Shown here one piece after another: positions 1 to 8,758 of a DNA stretch of 64,000 nucleotides. Location of the stretch: contig JAFLBM010000011.1 in assembly GCA_017303455.1 (NCBI GenBank), positions 102,209 through 166,208 of the forward strand, in the 5' to 3' direction. Origin of the DNA: Chitinophagales bacterium. GTDB taxonomy: Bacteria > Bacteroidota > Bacteroidia > Chitinophagales > Chitinophagaceae. The first letter of the stretch is position 1, and each line of letters begins with the position of its first letter. Both the position numbers and the translations under genes were made by a program. A model generated the notes under the pieces. It was not told the origin of the DNA. It saw only the letters and a list, made by a program, of their open reading frames with translations, and searched no databases.

Positions 1-611
1 GTTTGCTTATAACTTGTATACTCTTTGGGAAACAATAAATAACCACCGGATACAGAGAAATTAAGCGATTGATAATTCCGTTCCGGGATATAGAGTACTT
101 TATTATTTCTTGATTTATCCAGCACCTGTGTATGACTTACCGTACCGCTCAACGCAAACTTATGCCAGAGTTGTGTGGCAATGATCCCTGCTTCTATACC
201 ACTCTTATCCCCCATCATACTGATCTCATCATAATGAAAAGGTATATTGGTTTTTGATGCCTCCGCAAACACTGCCATACGGAAATGTTTATGTAAATCG
301 TCTTTTGACAGGAACCTGTATTTCGTGTACACACTGAAGGACTCATATCTTGTATCTGTTGTGTGCATATTGGCAATGGATATACCGGTTCTTATCATTA
401 ATTTTTTACTGATGCCATACATCAGCTGCGGCATCAGGCGGTTGGAGAAACGGTCATAAATATTGTCACTGGATACAAAGTGGTCTTTAATCTTCACACT
501 CAAAGAATGAGCTGGTATACTGGAAGCCGGCTCCGCAAAAACATATAACTCCTGTCCTGTTGCCTGTTGCAACAGAAACAAACAGCACAGTGCTATGATT
601 CCCGGTTTCAT
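1..611 (-). CDS. Outer-membrane beta-barrel-like protein, 3' end cut by window edge
   Basis: About 203 residues are visible, starting MKPGIIALCC with a cleavable signal peptide of about 19 residues (cleavage after ATGQ-like sequence). What follows is short alternating hydrophobic/aromatic strands (LMYGISKKLMIRTGISIA, FSVYTKYRFLSK) as in Bacteroidota outer-membrane barrels. The start ATG lies one base after the stop of the thioredoxin gene (TAA T ATG), so the two are almost surely co-transcribed and translationally coupled. Its place at the end of an operon with two HMA-domain proteins and an HYC_CC_PP protein suggests a metal-related outer-membrane role; that role is inference. The C-terminus is outside the window, so the family cannot be fixed. 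Confidence 0.7.
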   Translation of the reverse strand, partial: MKPGIIALCCLFLLQQATGQELYVFAEPASSIPAHSLSVKIKDHFVSSDNIYDRFSNRLMPQLMYGISKKLMIRTGISIANMHTTDTRYESFSVYTKYRFLSKDDLHKHFRMAVFAEASKTNIPFHYDEISMMGDKSGIEAGIIATQLWHKFALSGTVSHTQVLDKSRNNKVLYIPERNYQSLNFSVSGGYLLFPKEYTSYKQ

Positions 612-612
612 A

Positions 613-1098
613 TTATTGATCCAATAATTGTTTCAAAGCTCTTTCCAGTTCTTTCCCTTCCAGGTCTTTGGCGATCAGCGTTCCGTTCCTGTCCATCAGG
701 AAGGAGGCCGGTATAGCATAGATATCCCATGCTTCGGCTGTGCCGGCCTTACCGCCATTGTCATTGACCTGCGGCCAGTTCATTTTGTCTTTACTCACGG
801 CTTTCTTCCACGCATTCAGGTTATCATCAATGGAGACTGAGAATATCTCGAATCCTTTATCCTTGTATTTCGCATAGATCTTTGCCAGTACTTTATTGGC
901 GGCACGGCAGGGCCTGCACCAGGAAGCCCAGAAATCGATCAATACTACTTTCCCTTTTAACGACAACAATGTTGCGGTATCGCCTGCCGGTGTCGGCAAA
1001 GCAATCTCTTCTGCCGGCATTCCCTGCCGGGGTTGTGCTTTGGCAGTAAATGAAAGAATGAAAAAAATGCTCAGTAAAAGAAATCGCTGGCTTGACAT
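613..1098 (-). CDS. TlpA-family periplasmic thioredoxin-like protein
   Basis: 161 residues. A signal peptide covers residues 1-22 (MSSQRFLLLSIFFILSFTAKAQ is the hydrophobic leader). A TlpA/ResA-type thioredoxin domain follows, with the redox motif WCRPC at W60-C64 (Cys61 and Cys64), preceded by LIDFWAS and followed by a cis-Pro region (AIPASFLMDRNG). Members of this family are thiol-disulfide oxidoreductases of the periplasm that keep cysteines reduced, for example in cytochrome maturation or metal-chaperone repair. Lying between Cys-rich HMA proteins and an outer-membrane protein, it may keep their metal-binding cysteines reduced (inference). Directly followed, with one base spacing, by the outer-membrane gene. 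Confidence 0.88.
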   Translation of the reverse strand: MSSQRFLLLSIFFILSFTAKAQPRQGMPAEEIALPTPAGDTATLLSLKGKVVLIDFWASWCRPCRAANKVLAKIYAKYKDKGFEIFSVSIDDNLNAWKKAVSKDKMNWPQVNDNGGKAGTAEAWDIYAIPASFLMDRNGTLIAKDLEGKELERALKQLLDQ

Positions 1099-1149
1099 AT
1101 TTATTATTTAATAAAAGCATCTCCCCGTTACAGGGAGATGCTGATTTTT

Positions 1150-1695
1150 TTAAATTGTGACATGATAGATCCTTGTACCAGGTGTCACACTTTCATTCGT
1201 ACAGCAGCTGCCTGCTTTACCTGTTTGCATACAGGTCATTTTAGTGGCAGCACTGTATTTTTTGAATTGCTTCGCCGATACAAAATCCTTGTCTACTACC
1301 GTAATGGTCGTTTCACCTTTCAATGATTGCTCACTGACACCCAGGAAATGAAAATGCAGGGTTCCGATCTGCACATGCTGATCGTTCGCCACTTTCACGG
1401 GCTCCAGGTTGCCGGTCAGTTTCAGGCTGCCCACAGAAAAACCTGCATCTTCCACCGCATTCTTCAATGCATCAATATTGATCGTTGCATCTTTCTTAAA
1501 AACGATACCGAAGGAAGAATTTTTAATATCAGATCGTACTGATTCCACAAAGGGGACCTGTAGTAACGCTTTATTGACTGCATTACTGCACATGGCACAG
1601 GTGAGCCCTGTTGCCTGTAAAGTTCCTTTACTGAACTGGGCAAGACCCTGCACCCCGATGAAGGCTAACGCCATTATCATAATCACTTTTCGCAT
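1150..1695 (-). CDS. Exported HMA-domain protein
   Basis: 181 residues from the ATG at 1695; an in-frame GTG two codons upstream (1701) is possible, but the ATG gives a standard signal peptide (MRKVIMIMALAFIGVQGLAQ). A heavy-metal-associated (HMA) ferredoxin-like domain follows, with the metal motif TCAMC (Cys33, Cys36) and the usual 'VRSDIKNSSFGIVF' strand. After residue 95 there is a second part with no recognised domain, but it has four cysteines in the last 40 residues (TCMQTG, SCCTNE). HMA domains bind Cu(I), Zn or similar soft metals through CxxC. Part of the minus-strand operon starting at 2772. Confidence 0.85.
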   Translation of the reverse strand: MRKVIMIMALAFIGVQGLAQFSKGTLQATGLTCAMCSNAVNKALLQVPFVESVRSDIKNSSFGIVFKKDATINIDALKNAVEDAGFSVGSLKLTGNLEPVKVANDQHVQIGTLHFHFLGVSEQSLKGETTITVVDKDFVSAKQFKKYSAATKMTCMQTGKAGSCCTNESVTPGTRIYHVTI

Positions 1696-1719
1696 GTTCA
1701 CTTATTTTGAAGTAATCAA

Positions 1720-2283
1720 TTATGATTTCTTGCAGCAATCTTTACCATCGTGACCTGGCTTACTGCATTTGCCATCCTTGCAGCAATCCATTTTTTCGCC
1801 ATCCTTCTTGCAGCAGTCTTTGCCATCATGTCCTTCTTTAGTGCATTTACCATCTTTGCAGCAATCCATCTTTCCCTCATGACCAACACACTTTCCATCT
1901 TTCATTTCGCATTTATCTGAACACATGTGTTCTTCTTTTTCAGCAGTGGCCGCAGCCCTGTCGTATTTGCAGCAACCGGGTAATTTCTTGTAAGAAGCAT
2001 CGGTAGCTTTAAAACCAGCATTATCATATCCCACACCGGCAATCTGCTGCTGTATTTTTGCAGTGTTCGAAGTGCTGCTGTTATAAGTTACCGTCAGTTC
2101 CTTGGATTCCTTATTCCAGGCAGCTTCTGTGGCACCGGCAGCTTTTGCCGCTTTTTCAATGGATGTTTTACACATGCCGCAGTTACCGGACACTTTGAAT
2201 GTTTCTGTCTTTGTTTGCGCAAAGCTGAAGGAAGCAATCGCCATAAAGAAGGCGATGAAAGAAAATACTCTCAACGTTTTCAT
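1720..2283 (-). CDS. Exported HMA-domain protein with cysteine-rich, metallothionein-like tail
   Basis: 187 residues from the ATG at 2283 (signal MKTLRVFSFIAFFMAIASFS; an open frame further upstream is not needed). The HMA domain has CGMC at Cys35-Cys38. From residue 104 the sequence becomes extremely Cys/Lys/Asp/Gly rich, with 15 cysteines in about 80 residues. It includes two nearly identical repeats of about 23 residues (residues 138-160 and 164-186) built from MDCCKDGKC and GHDGKDCCKK. The repeats are also visible as DNA repeats. HMA domains bind soft metals; the tail resembles a metal-buffering metallothionein. The fusion of a metal-chaperone domain with such a tail, in an exported protein, suggests periplasmic metal sequestration (inference). 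Confidence 0.85.
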   Translation of the reverse strand: MKTLRVFSFIAFFMAIASFSFAQTKTETFKVSGNCGMCKTSIEKAAKAAGATEAAWNKESKELTVTYNSSTSNTAKIQQQIAGVGYDNAGFKATDASYKKLPGCCKYDRAAATAEKEEHMCSDKCEMKDGKCVGHEGKMDCCKDGKCTKEGHDGKDCCKKDGEKMDCCKDGKCSKPGHDGKDCCKKS

Positions 2284-2379
2284 GTTGTATAGTTTAGTAT
2301 GAATAAAAAAATAATAAATGTGCAAACAGGTAAGCCAATAGCTTACGGGACCCATTACATAAACGGATCAAACCTTGTC

Positions 2380-2772
2380 TCAGATGCGGAATACATTATG
2401 CTGCAGGTAGGAATCCTGTGCAGACAATAAAGGAGGGGGATGCTGATCGTAATGATTCTCGATATCCGTATTAAACAGGAAAGAAGTAATAAAAAAAGAA
2501 TGAGCCAGAACAACAGGCTGGTCAGCAGAAAAAACAAACTCAGCAACAGGAGATTTCAAATGGTCTTCATTTAATTTCACCACTTTGAATTCGTCATGAC
2601 AGCATTTACTGGATTTATGCATATCCATGCCGCAACGTCCGCATTTGTCGGCTTTCGACCCAAACCAGTCAACAGAAGCCAGCCTTTTCATGCAATAATG
2701 CAAATTCACCGTCACCCCACAGGTTACGGTGAGGTAATAAATGGCTAATATGGCGACAACTGTTTTTTTCAT
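2380..2772 (-). CDS. HYC_CC_PP family protein
   Basis: 130 residues starting MKKTVVAILAIYYLTV (signal or anchor). It carries the motifs that give this Bacteroidota family its name: HYC at 25-27, CC at 57-58 (within SKCCHDE) and PPP at 112-114 (HPPPLL). It also has CGRCGMDMH between them. The family's function is not established; its Cys/His motifs and its recurrent company of HMA proteins suggest metal binding. This is the first gene of the five-gene minus-strand operon and has a TATCTTTG box 11 bases upstream of its ATG. Confidence 0.85.
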   Translation of the reverse strand: MKKTVVAILAIYYLTVTCGVTVNLHYCMKRLASVDWFGSKADKCGRCGMDMHKSSKCCHDEFKVVKLNEDHLKSPVAEFVFSADQPVVLAHSFFITSFLFNTDIENHYDQHPPPLLSAQDSYLQHNVFRI

Positions 2773-2782
2773 GAAGCTGGTA

Positions 2783-2812
2783 CAAAGATAACAGCATTAC
2801 TGAATTTTGAAA
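2783..2812 (-). promoter_or_regulatory. Probable Bacteroidota promoter for the HYC/HMA operon
   Basis: On the minus strand TATCTTTG (2790-2783) matches the Bacteroidota -7 consensus TAnnTTTG exactly. TTTC (2812-2809) lies 18 bases upstream as a near-consensus -33 element. The ATG of the HYC gene is only 11 bases downstream, implying a very short 5' leader. Confidence 0.5.
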
Positions 2813-2855
2813 GCTGATTCTTATCAACGGAGCCGGAAAGACAATCAATTGTCAA

Positions 2856-4916
2856 TCAATTAACAAAACTCCAGAAAATACCAAAGCGAATATTGAGCCC
2901 CGGATAGGGATACCCGGCCGCAGCCAGGTTGTTATTGGTAAATCCAAAGCCATCGAGGTTGCGGGCCGTATTCAGGTTCTCCACCCGCACATAGATCTTG
3001 ATCCCCTTGATTCGGAAATGCACATAACCGGCAAGATCCGGCAACTTATTGCTGACTGAAATACTATCCTGGTAGTAGAATTGGCCAAGCACGGGTGAAT
3101 AGCCATCGGCTTTGTAAGGAGTATGATAACGGACCTCTGCGCCAAACGCAATAGAAAGGTTTTTATATCCCAGGTTCCCCTCATAAGCAATCCGGTTGCG
3201 GGTAAAGACAGCGGGCACATTCACCGGGGCATTCCCGATTACCTGCTGGAAATACACATCGGCATGCCAGTTCCACTTCTTACCCAGCCTGATTGTTTTC
3301 TGCAAAGAAACCTGCAGTACATTGAACAGGCCTTCCGCCTGTTGCTGTTTGTAATATTCGCTTAAATAAGTATAGTTGGTCAGCAGGTAATAATGCCCTG
3401 CCAGTTTTAATTTATACGCCGGGTTCAAAATACCGGCAAAGAAATGAGAACTGTTCTCTTTCTTGAAATCCTGCGTACCACCTGATATATTGAACGTACT
3501 ACGATTGTCAAAAATAAAAGAGGGAGTACGGTTCGCATTTTCAAAACCCAATTGCACATATCCTATCTTTTTCCCGGCATAGCGTTGTAAACTGCCGTAC
3601 AACTGGAAATCGCCGGCATTCAACCCGGTAAAGTATAATTTACCATTCGCTTCAATATCCCATTTCAGGTTCCTGGTCTTATTCCGGTATTCGGCATGGC
3701 CGAATACATTGTAGAAATTCTTTTTGCCGGAAGGCAGTTCCCCGGAAAGATTTTGAATACCGGCACCCAGCTTAATAAATTGCTGCAGGTTCTTCGCATC
3801 AGGAAACTGGATGATGGAAAAATCATTTACCAGTTCCTTCCATAATTCCCGGTACCTCACGGTATCACCGGGAGAAATTGTGAGCCCGTAATAATCCTGG
3901 TAATAAGCAGAGTCGGGTTTATAAGCATACCCTGTATTACTCACATACGGGGCATCACTGAACAGGAATTTATACGAGCTGTAGCTGATCGTATGCTCAA
4001 ACCGGAGACGGGGATAGAATAATGGGATCACCGTTGAATCGGTGACCAATGAGTCTTTTTTACCAAGATCATATTGCTGGCGCATCAGTATCGTGGACTC
4101 GGTGTATTTATTGCCACTGCCAATAGTGGTATTAAAAAAATTGGTGCCGTAAGGACTGTCACCCCCGATCTTGGTAGGGATATTAAACCGGTCTTTATAG
4201 ATGGCTTCATCCAAAAAATCAGTGGTATCCTGGATACCGCCATTCTCCGAAGCCTGCAATTTATTGGCCAGTATCACGAAGTAATTAGTATAGCGCTGAT
4301 TAACCGAACGGAACCAGGAACTGAATACATAGTTGTTATGATTTGTTTTCTGGTTCTTAAAAAAGCCGGGAGAATTGATCATCCGGTACTGGAATAAAAA
4401 ATTCCAGTTGGGTTTGATATTCTGCGTGTGCAATACTTCGATCATCTGTTCAGAACGGGCCCCGAGTGCATAGTTCAGTTCTGAGTACGGTCTCGTAGTA
4501 TTAAAGAACCGTACCTTTTCCAGTTTCATTTTATATACATCAAAGGAATGAAAACCGGCATCCCAGCCTGCATTGAATTTGGGTGAAAATAAGAGGGACC
4601 GAGAGGCTGTACCATTATTCCCTAAATAAATATTCGTGGCCGGTACCGGGAAATGCAGGGTGAAGTCAGTAATAGAAGAATCCAGTTTGTAATTACGGGT
4701 AGAATCAAGATAACGGTAATAGACTGTAACAGAATCGGCATTTTTATCCCGGCGTTGAAGGCTGTCTTTACTGCTGCCCTGGCTGGCAAACTGCCTGCCA
4801 ATATTACCAACACGATTCCTGAGATTACCCAGTGTCGGATCCTGCGCAGATGCAACAAAAGAAATAAGTGAAAAAACGATCAGCGGGTATGTAAACTTCC
4901 TGGCCAGTGGATTCAT
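2856..4916 (-). CDS. Putative porin (Bacteroidota porin family)
   Basis: 686 residues with signal peptide (MNPLARKFTYPLIVFSLISF, cleavage near ASAQ). It has a Ser/Asp-rich N-terminal stretch and then a long series of amphipathic strands typical of a large outer-membrane barrel. The conserved openings SPKFNAGWDAGFHSFDVYK and RFFNTTRPYSELNY are characteristic of the Bacteroidota 'putative porin' family. The protein ends in an aromatic strand (LNIRFGIFWSFVN), as expected of a barrel. Substrate unknown. It is monocistronic: 83 bases separate it from the HYC operon, and a TATTTTTG box lies at 4949-4942, 26 bases upstream of the ATG. Confidence 0.82.
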   Translation of the reverse strand: MNPLARKFTYPLIVFSLISFVASAQDPTLGNLRNRVGNIGRQFASQGSSKDSLQRRDKNADSVTVYYRYLDSTRNYKLDSSITDFTLHFPVPATNIYLGNNGTASRSLLFSPKFNAGWDAGFHSFDVYKMKLEKVRFFNTTRPYSELNYALGARSEQMIEVLHTQNIKPNWNFLFQYRMINSPGFFKNQKTNHNNYVFSSWFRSVNQRYTNYFVILANKLQASENGGIQDTTDFLDEAIYKDRFNIPTKIGGDSPYGTNFFNTTIGSGNKYTESTILMRQQYDLGKKDSLVTDSTVIPLFYPRLRFEHTISYSSYKFLFSDAPYVSNTGYAYKPDSAYYQDYYGLTISPGDTVRYRELWKELVNDFSIIQFPDAKNLQQFIKLGAGIQNLSGELPSGKKNFYNVFGHAEYRNKTRNLKWDIEANGKLYFTGLNAGDFQLYGSLQRYAGKKIGYVQLGFENANRTPSFIFDNRSTFNISGGTQDFKKENSSHFFAGILNPAYKLKLAGHYYLLTNYTYLSEYYKQQQAEGLFNVLQVSLQKTIRLGKKWNWHADVYFQQVIGNAPVNVPAVFTRNRIAYEGNLGYKNLSIAFGAEVRYHTPYKADGYSPVLGQFYYQDSISVSNKLPDLAGYVHFRIKGIKIYVRVENLNTARNLDGFGFTNNNLAAAGYPYPGLNIRFGIFWSFVN

Positions 4917-4987
4917 TTAAATGAAAAGCAAATTAACGGCGCAAAAATACAACTGCCGCTTTTAAATTGTTAAATGGATTATTCAAA

Positions 4988-5797
4988 TCAATAAGGATAC
5001 CTGTAAAAATCACAAAAATCTTCATCACAAAGCAGCTTTTGCAGCACCGGGTCTTTTAGTACGTCGGTATAATCCATCCATTGTTTTCCTACTTTGACCC
5101 GCCGGTACACCAGCCGGATTCCCTGGCTGTAATCCACCCACCAGTTAATATGACCCGTGTACAGGGGTTGAATCGGTTGCCCGTTCAACTGGTGCCAGCC
5201 ATAGATGGCTACCCGGTCCGGCCTTTTATCTCGTGCAATTTTCCCGCTGATGACAACATCTTTTTTAATACCGGCGATCAGGCCCTTTTTCCCCTTTCGC
5301 TGCCCTTCAATGATCAGGTGATGCTGCCACATGGTGGGTGTGCTGTCACGAAAAGCATACATCGGAACCGGCTCCAACTTTAGTTGAGCAGTTTTATAAA
5401 TATCATTCACTATTTTCCGGGTAGGCAAAAAACAATGAAAGCTGTCGGCGATCTGCTGGGCCGCCATCGGGGTGATATTGACCCGGACCCAGTCATTATC
5501 GCTGCCAATACTGATATAATCCGGCGTTACATAATAGGTGGCACGGATCGTTTTACCAGATATTGAATCAAACACACTCACCTGTACCGGCGATAATTTT
5601 TTCAGAAAGGAAGGAATATTACCCGACAGTATTTCTTTCAGTGCAAAAGAATCCCGGGACTTCCAGTTCATAGCGGCTGCCTGTTTATAAAAAATAGTTC
5701 CGGTAACAACAGAACTTCTCACCGGGGCCCGGATGATCTTATTGCTTTGACAGGCATACAGTACAATCATTATTATTAAAACAGGAAACCGAAACAT
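4988..5797 (-). CDS. Lipoprotein of unknown function
   Basis: 269 residues from the ATG at 5797. This start gives an ideal lipoprotein leader (MFRFPVLIIMIVLYACQSNK, lipobox LYAC). The frame is open for 20 more codons to an ATG at 5857 that overlaps the stop of the nuclease gene. I prefer 5797 because a terminator hairpin lies between the two starts and because the lipobox fits. The mature part has conserved-looking tryptophan/histidine segments (IYGWHQLNGQPIQP, GHINWWVDYSQGIR) and two cysteines near the end (LLCDEDFCDF), but I do not recognise a family. It is probably anchored in the inner or outer membrane. Confidence 0.7.
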   Translation of the reverse strand: MFRFPVLIIMIVLYACQSNKIIRAPVRSSVVTGTIFYKQAAAMNWKSRDSFALKEILSGNIPSFLKKLSPVQVSVFDSISGKTIRATYYVTPDYISIGSDNDWVRVNITPMAAQQIADSFHCFLPTRKIVNDIYKTAQLKLEPVPMYAFRDSTPTMWQHHLIIEGQRKGKKGLIAGIKKDVVISGKIARDKRPDRVAIYGWHQLNGQPIQPLYTGHINWWVDYSQGIRLVYRRVKVGKQWMDYTDVLKDPVLQKLLCDEDFCDFYRYPY

Positions 5798-5807
5798 ATC
5801 CCAAGAT

Positions 5808-5839
5808 AAAAAAAGCTGCCGTGGTATTGGCAGCCTTTT
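5808..5839 (-). terminator. Rho-independent terminator of the secreted nuclease gene
   Basis: Read on the minus strand: AAAAGGCTGCC, loop of 8, GGCAGCTTTTTTT. There is a 6-bp GC core extended by G-T and A-T pairs and followed by a run of T. It lies 18 bases after the nuclease stop and ends 11 bases before the preferred start of the next lipoprotein gene. Confidence 0.75.
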
Positions 5840-5856
5840 AAAAATATTGGACAGCA

Positions 5857-8586
5857 TTATTGCTTAATGAATTTAATATACTGTATTCGTTCTGCTGAAC
5901 GCAGTTGCAGCAAATAGGTTCCTGCTGCTAATTGTTCCACCTGCACATGATATCTCAGTTGCCCGGCAGCGAATATATTGCTGGAAATAGTTTTGCCGGA
6001 GAGGTCAGTGATAGTGATACGGCCTGTAGTTGTTAACGGCTGGCGGAAAGAGATCGTCAGCTGGTCATGCACCGGGTTGGGATAAAAGACTGCCGTACCA
6101 TCCGCAGACGGAATTGTAATTTTCACCAGCTTACTGTAGTTGAAGCTGCCATCCAGGTCCACCAGTTTCAGACGGTAAATTACAGTTCCCTGTAATCCTG
6201 CAGCGGTTTCAGTAAAAGAATAACTATTGCTGTTTTGCTGATAACTAACCGTTCCTGCTTTGCTGAATACAATGCCGCCGTTCACACTTCTTTCCACTTC
6301 AAAATGGCTGAAACGTTCTGCATTGGCAACCGTCCAGTTCAGCAATACCAATTCATCTTTATAAGTACCATTGAAAGAAATAATATCCACCGGCAATACG
6401 GAACAAAGTGAAGCCCATACCTGCTCCACGTATTCCGGATGATCAACAAACGGGTTGCGGTTACCCTGGAAGCCCATCGAAGTATTATTGCGGTCCACTT
6501 CCTTCTGGCTTACCGGGTCGCTGTTATGCCAGCTCAGCATCAATGATAAGTATGCCGGTTCCACCGAAGGCCAGGTAGTTCCGTCCATGGCCAGGTTGCC
6601 GCTGGCATCAGCCGCTTCCCAGGCCGCCATATTATTTTGATAACAGGTTACCATGTATAAGAAAGCACGGGCCACATCACCTTTATATTCATTGATCGGT
6701 TCAAACACGGTTCCTGAAAGACCCGGCCAGTTGCTGGTGCCTAATTTACTGCCATTAGCAGACGTAAAACTGGCTGCGCCAACAGTACCGTATGGGAAAT
6801 TTGACCTTTGCCCGTTTACATAACCATCTGTCGGGAAGATGTGCAGGTAGTCCGTGCCGGGACCTGCAGCAGTGCCGCCGCCAAACCAACTTTGCGGGAA
6901 CGAGTGTTCACGATTATAACAATCCCCCTCACCGGAATAAGAACCACATTGTTCCGTAACCGGGGTAAACTCATAGGGATCGGTGCCAGTCGGATCATCG
7001 GAATAAATATCCCAGATCACATTGCCACTGGCCAGTTCGCTGGGTTGTATATCCCCGGCCTGGTAGATGGTCCAAAGGTCGCTATAGCTTTGATGGTTCA
7101 GACCCGTATTAATGATATTGCGTAATTCTGTTTTTAGCGCAGCGCAACTCAACCCGGTTGCAGTGCTGTAATAATTCAACGGGATATTATTATTGACCAG
7201 TGTACTGAATATGCGAACTGTGTTACCTGTGGTTAAATAATCAGGAAGACCAGCACAGAGATTATAGGTATACACCGTAACATAATAAGTCGTGCCGCTG
7301 GTTAATCCAGATACAAAAGTCGTTGTACCAGTTCCTGTATATAAAACCTGTTCACCACCGCTGTAGGTATTGTTACCGCTGTAAGTGGTTCCGTCAACCG
7401 GTGCTGTAAAACTGTTGGCTGAATTTATTTTTACTAATGAACTGCTGCCATTACCACCACTCCAGCTAATAGTAGCCGATACCAGTGATGCATTCACATT
7501 GATGGTACTCACCTGCACAGAGGGAGCGCCGCAGGAAGTGGTTTGGTTAGCTGTGGCCGGGCTTGTTACGTTATAGCAGGAACCGGTATTATCAAATGTA
7601 AATACGGCCACATGATAAATGCTGCCGGAAGTAAGGCCTGTAACCGCAACTGAATTTCCTGTACCGTTATAAACAACATATTCAGCCGCAGCTATCGTTT
7701 GCCCGCTGCCAAATACAGTATTGGCACTATAGGTATTGCCAATAATGGGCGAACCGGCTACAGCAGTTCCGGCTTTTATTACCACTAATGAATTGGTGCC
7801 ACTGCCCGCATTCCAGTTCACAGTAAAAGAACTGCTGGCCACACTGGAAAAAGAAACGGCCGATGCCTGTGTAACAGGTGGCGTGCAAGCACTGCCACTG
7901 GAAAAATCAAGAGAGATATCATCAATACCCGTTGTAGCCCTGTTGCCGGTGCCTGTAGCTGCTGTTAAACTGGTAATACGTATCCATACATCCTGCCCGA
8001 TATTATCTAATGCTGTTCCGAAATTGACTGTTACTGTTGTATTGGTAAATGTGCTGCCACCCGTGGTGGTCGTAACCGGCGAAGTGGTGACCGCCGTAAA
8101 ACTGGCGGGGGAAGCACCCACGCCATAATCCACTCTCCAGGTTGTTACTCTCGGGGAAGTAACATCCAGTGATTGCAACTTAAAACTCAGGGAAAAATTA
8201 GAGAAGCCGCTGGTATTTGATAACTGCATTTCTAAAGCAGCACCGGGATCAGCTACCGAACCACTTTGCCTTATACCCACCGCACGGTCCGGGCTAGCGG
8301 CCTGTGCTGCAGAATTGGAAGAACTGATCAATCCATCCGCAGAAGCCACATTCTTCCAGCCGGAAAAAGTACTGTTCCAGGGAGAATTGCCATCAATGGC
8401 ACTGGTGAATGTGGCAGATGTACCCAGGCTGGTAGCTGTTGCATTGGAAGCCACCCGGAACCCCGTTGGTAAACCCGATCCCACCCCATCAAAATGCTGT
8501 GTATAGTTGGTACCGCTTAAAGTGATCTGGCTGTCGGCAGAAAGGGCAAGCAAAACCCCGAATAGTAAGGTAAAAATCTTCTTCAT
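5857..8586 (-). CDS. Secreted endonuclease I family nuclease with T9SS sorting domain
   Basis: 909 residues: signal peptide (1-19); a Ser/Thr/Gly-rich beta-sandwich-like region (about 20-230); two fibronectin-III-like or similar repeats (about 235-460); an endonuclease I domain (about 470-735) with the His-Me finger signature NREHSFPQSW around His561 and TDYLHIFPTDGYVN; a further beta domain; and a C-terminal type IX secretion sorting domain starting at FYPNPVHDQLTISF and ending in TYLLQLRSAERIQYIKFIKQ. Endonuclease I enzymes degrade DNA and RNA without strong sequence preference. Here the enzyme would be exported through the T9SS and released or attached at the cell surface, probably for scavenging extracellular DNA or matrix DNA. 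A TAGATTTG box is present at 8626-8619. Confidence 0.88.
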   Translation of the reverse strand: MKKIFTLLFGVLLALSADSQITLSGTNYTQHFDGVGSGLPTGFRVASNATATSLGTSATFTSAIDGNSPWNSTFSGWKNVASADGLISSSNSAAQAASPDRAVGIRQSGSVADPGAALEMQLSNTSGFSNFSLSFKLQSLDVTSPRVTTWRVDYGVGASPASFTAVTTSPVTTTTGGSTFTNTTVTVNFGTALDNIGQDVWIRITSLTAATGTGNRATTGIDDISLDFSSGSACTPPVTQASAVSFSSVASSSFTVNWNAGSGTNSLVVIKAGTAVAGSPIIGNTYSANTVFGSGQTIAAAEYVVYNGTGNSVAVTGLTSGSIYHVAVFTFDNTGSCYNVTSPATANQTTSCGAPSVQVSTINVNASLVSATISWSGGNGSSSLVKINSANSFTAPVDGTTYSGNNTYSGGEQVLYTGTGTTTFVSGLTSGTTYYVTVYTYNLCAGLPDYLTTGNTVRIFSTLVNNNIPLNYYSTATGLSCAALKTELRNIINTGLNHQSYSDLWTIYQAGDIQPSELASGNVIWDIYSDDPTGTDPYEFTPVTEQCGSYSGEGDCYNREHSFPQSWFGGGTAAGPGTDYLHIFPTDGYVNGQRSNFPYGTVGAASFTSANGSKLGTSNWPGLSGTVFEPINEYKGDVARAFLYMVTCYQNNMAAWEAADASGNLAMDGTTWPSVEPAYLSLMLSWHNSDPVSQKEVDRNNTSMGFQGNRNPFVDHPEYVEQVWASLCSVLPVDIISFNGTYKDELVLLNWTVANAERFSHFEVERSVNGGIVFSKAGTVSYQQNSNSYSFTETAAGLQGTVIYRLKLVDLDGSFNYSKLVKITIPSADGTAVFYPNPVHDQLTISFRQPLTTTGRITITDLSGKTISSNIFAAGQLRYHVQVEQLAAGTYLLQLRSAERIQYIKFIKQ

Positions 8587-8734
8587 GAGCAGAAACAGTT
8601 TTGGCCCAGCAAAGGCCCCAAATCTATGTTTTTATCCCGCCCGAAAACCTGATGGGAATAACTTGTGATTCCTCACAAAAAAGGAACCCGGTAAACAGCA
8701 TACGAACTCTTTTTTTGCATCAGCCTGAATAAGT

Positions 8735-8758
8735 ATCTTCGCCGAAATTTTTTGCACT
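8735..8758 (+). promoter_or_regulatory. Possible promoter -7 box of sucC
   Basis: The stretch upstream of the sucC ATG contains a T7G run and then TATCTTCG about 16 bases later. This resembles the TAnCTTnG box seen in front of several genes in the window. The spacing to the T-run is shorter than the usual 19-21 bases, so the assignment is weak. Confidence 0.35.

Noticed and set aside
5798..5857. Start of the unknown lipoprotein at 5857 coupled to the nuclease stop
   Set aside because: A terminator hairpin lies between this start and the lipobox leader; the ATG at 5797 gives a proper lipoprotein signal. Not fully excluded.
7736..8128. Open frame of 130 codons on the plus strand inside the secreted nuclease gene
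   Set aside because: It is the reverse-strand shadow of a Ser/Thr/Val-rich repetitive coding region; no signal, motif or start context of its own, while the minus-strand frame is continuous and well supported.
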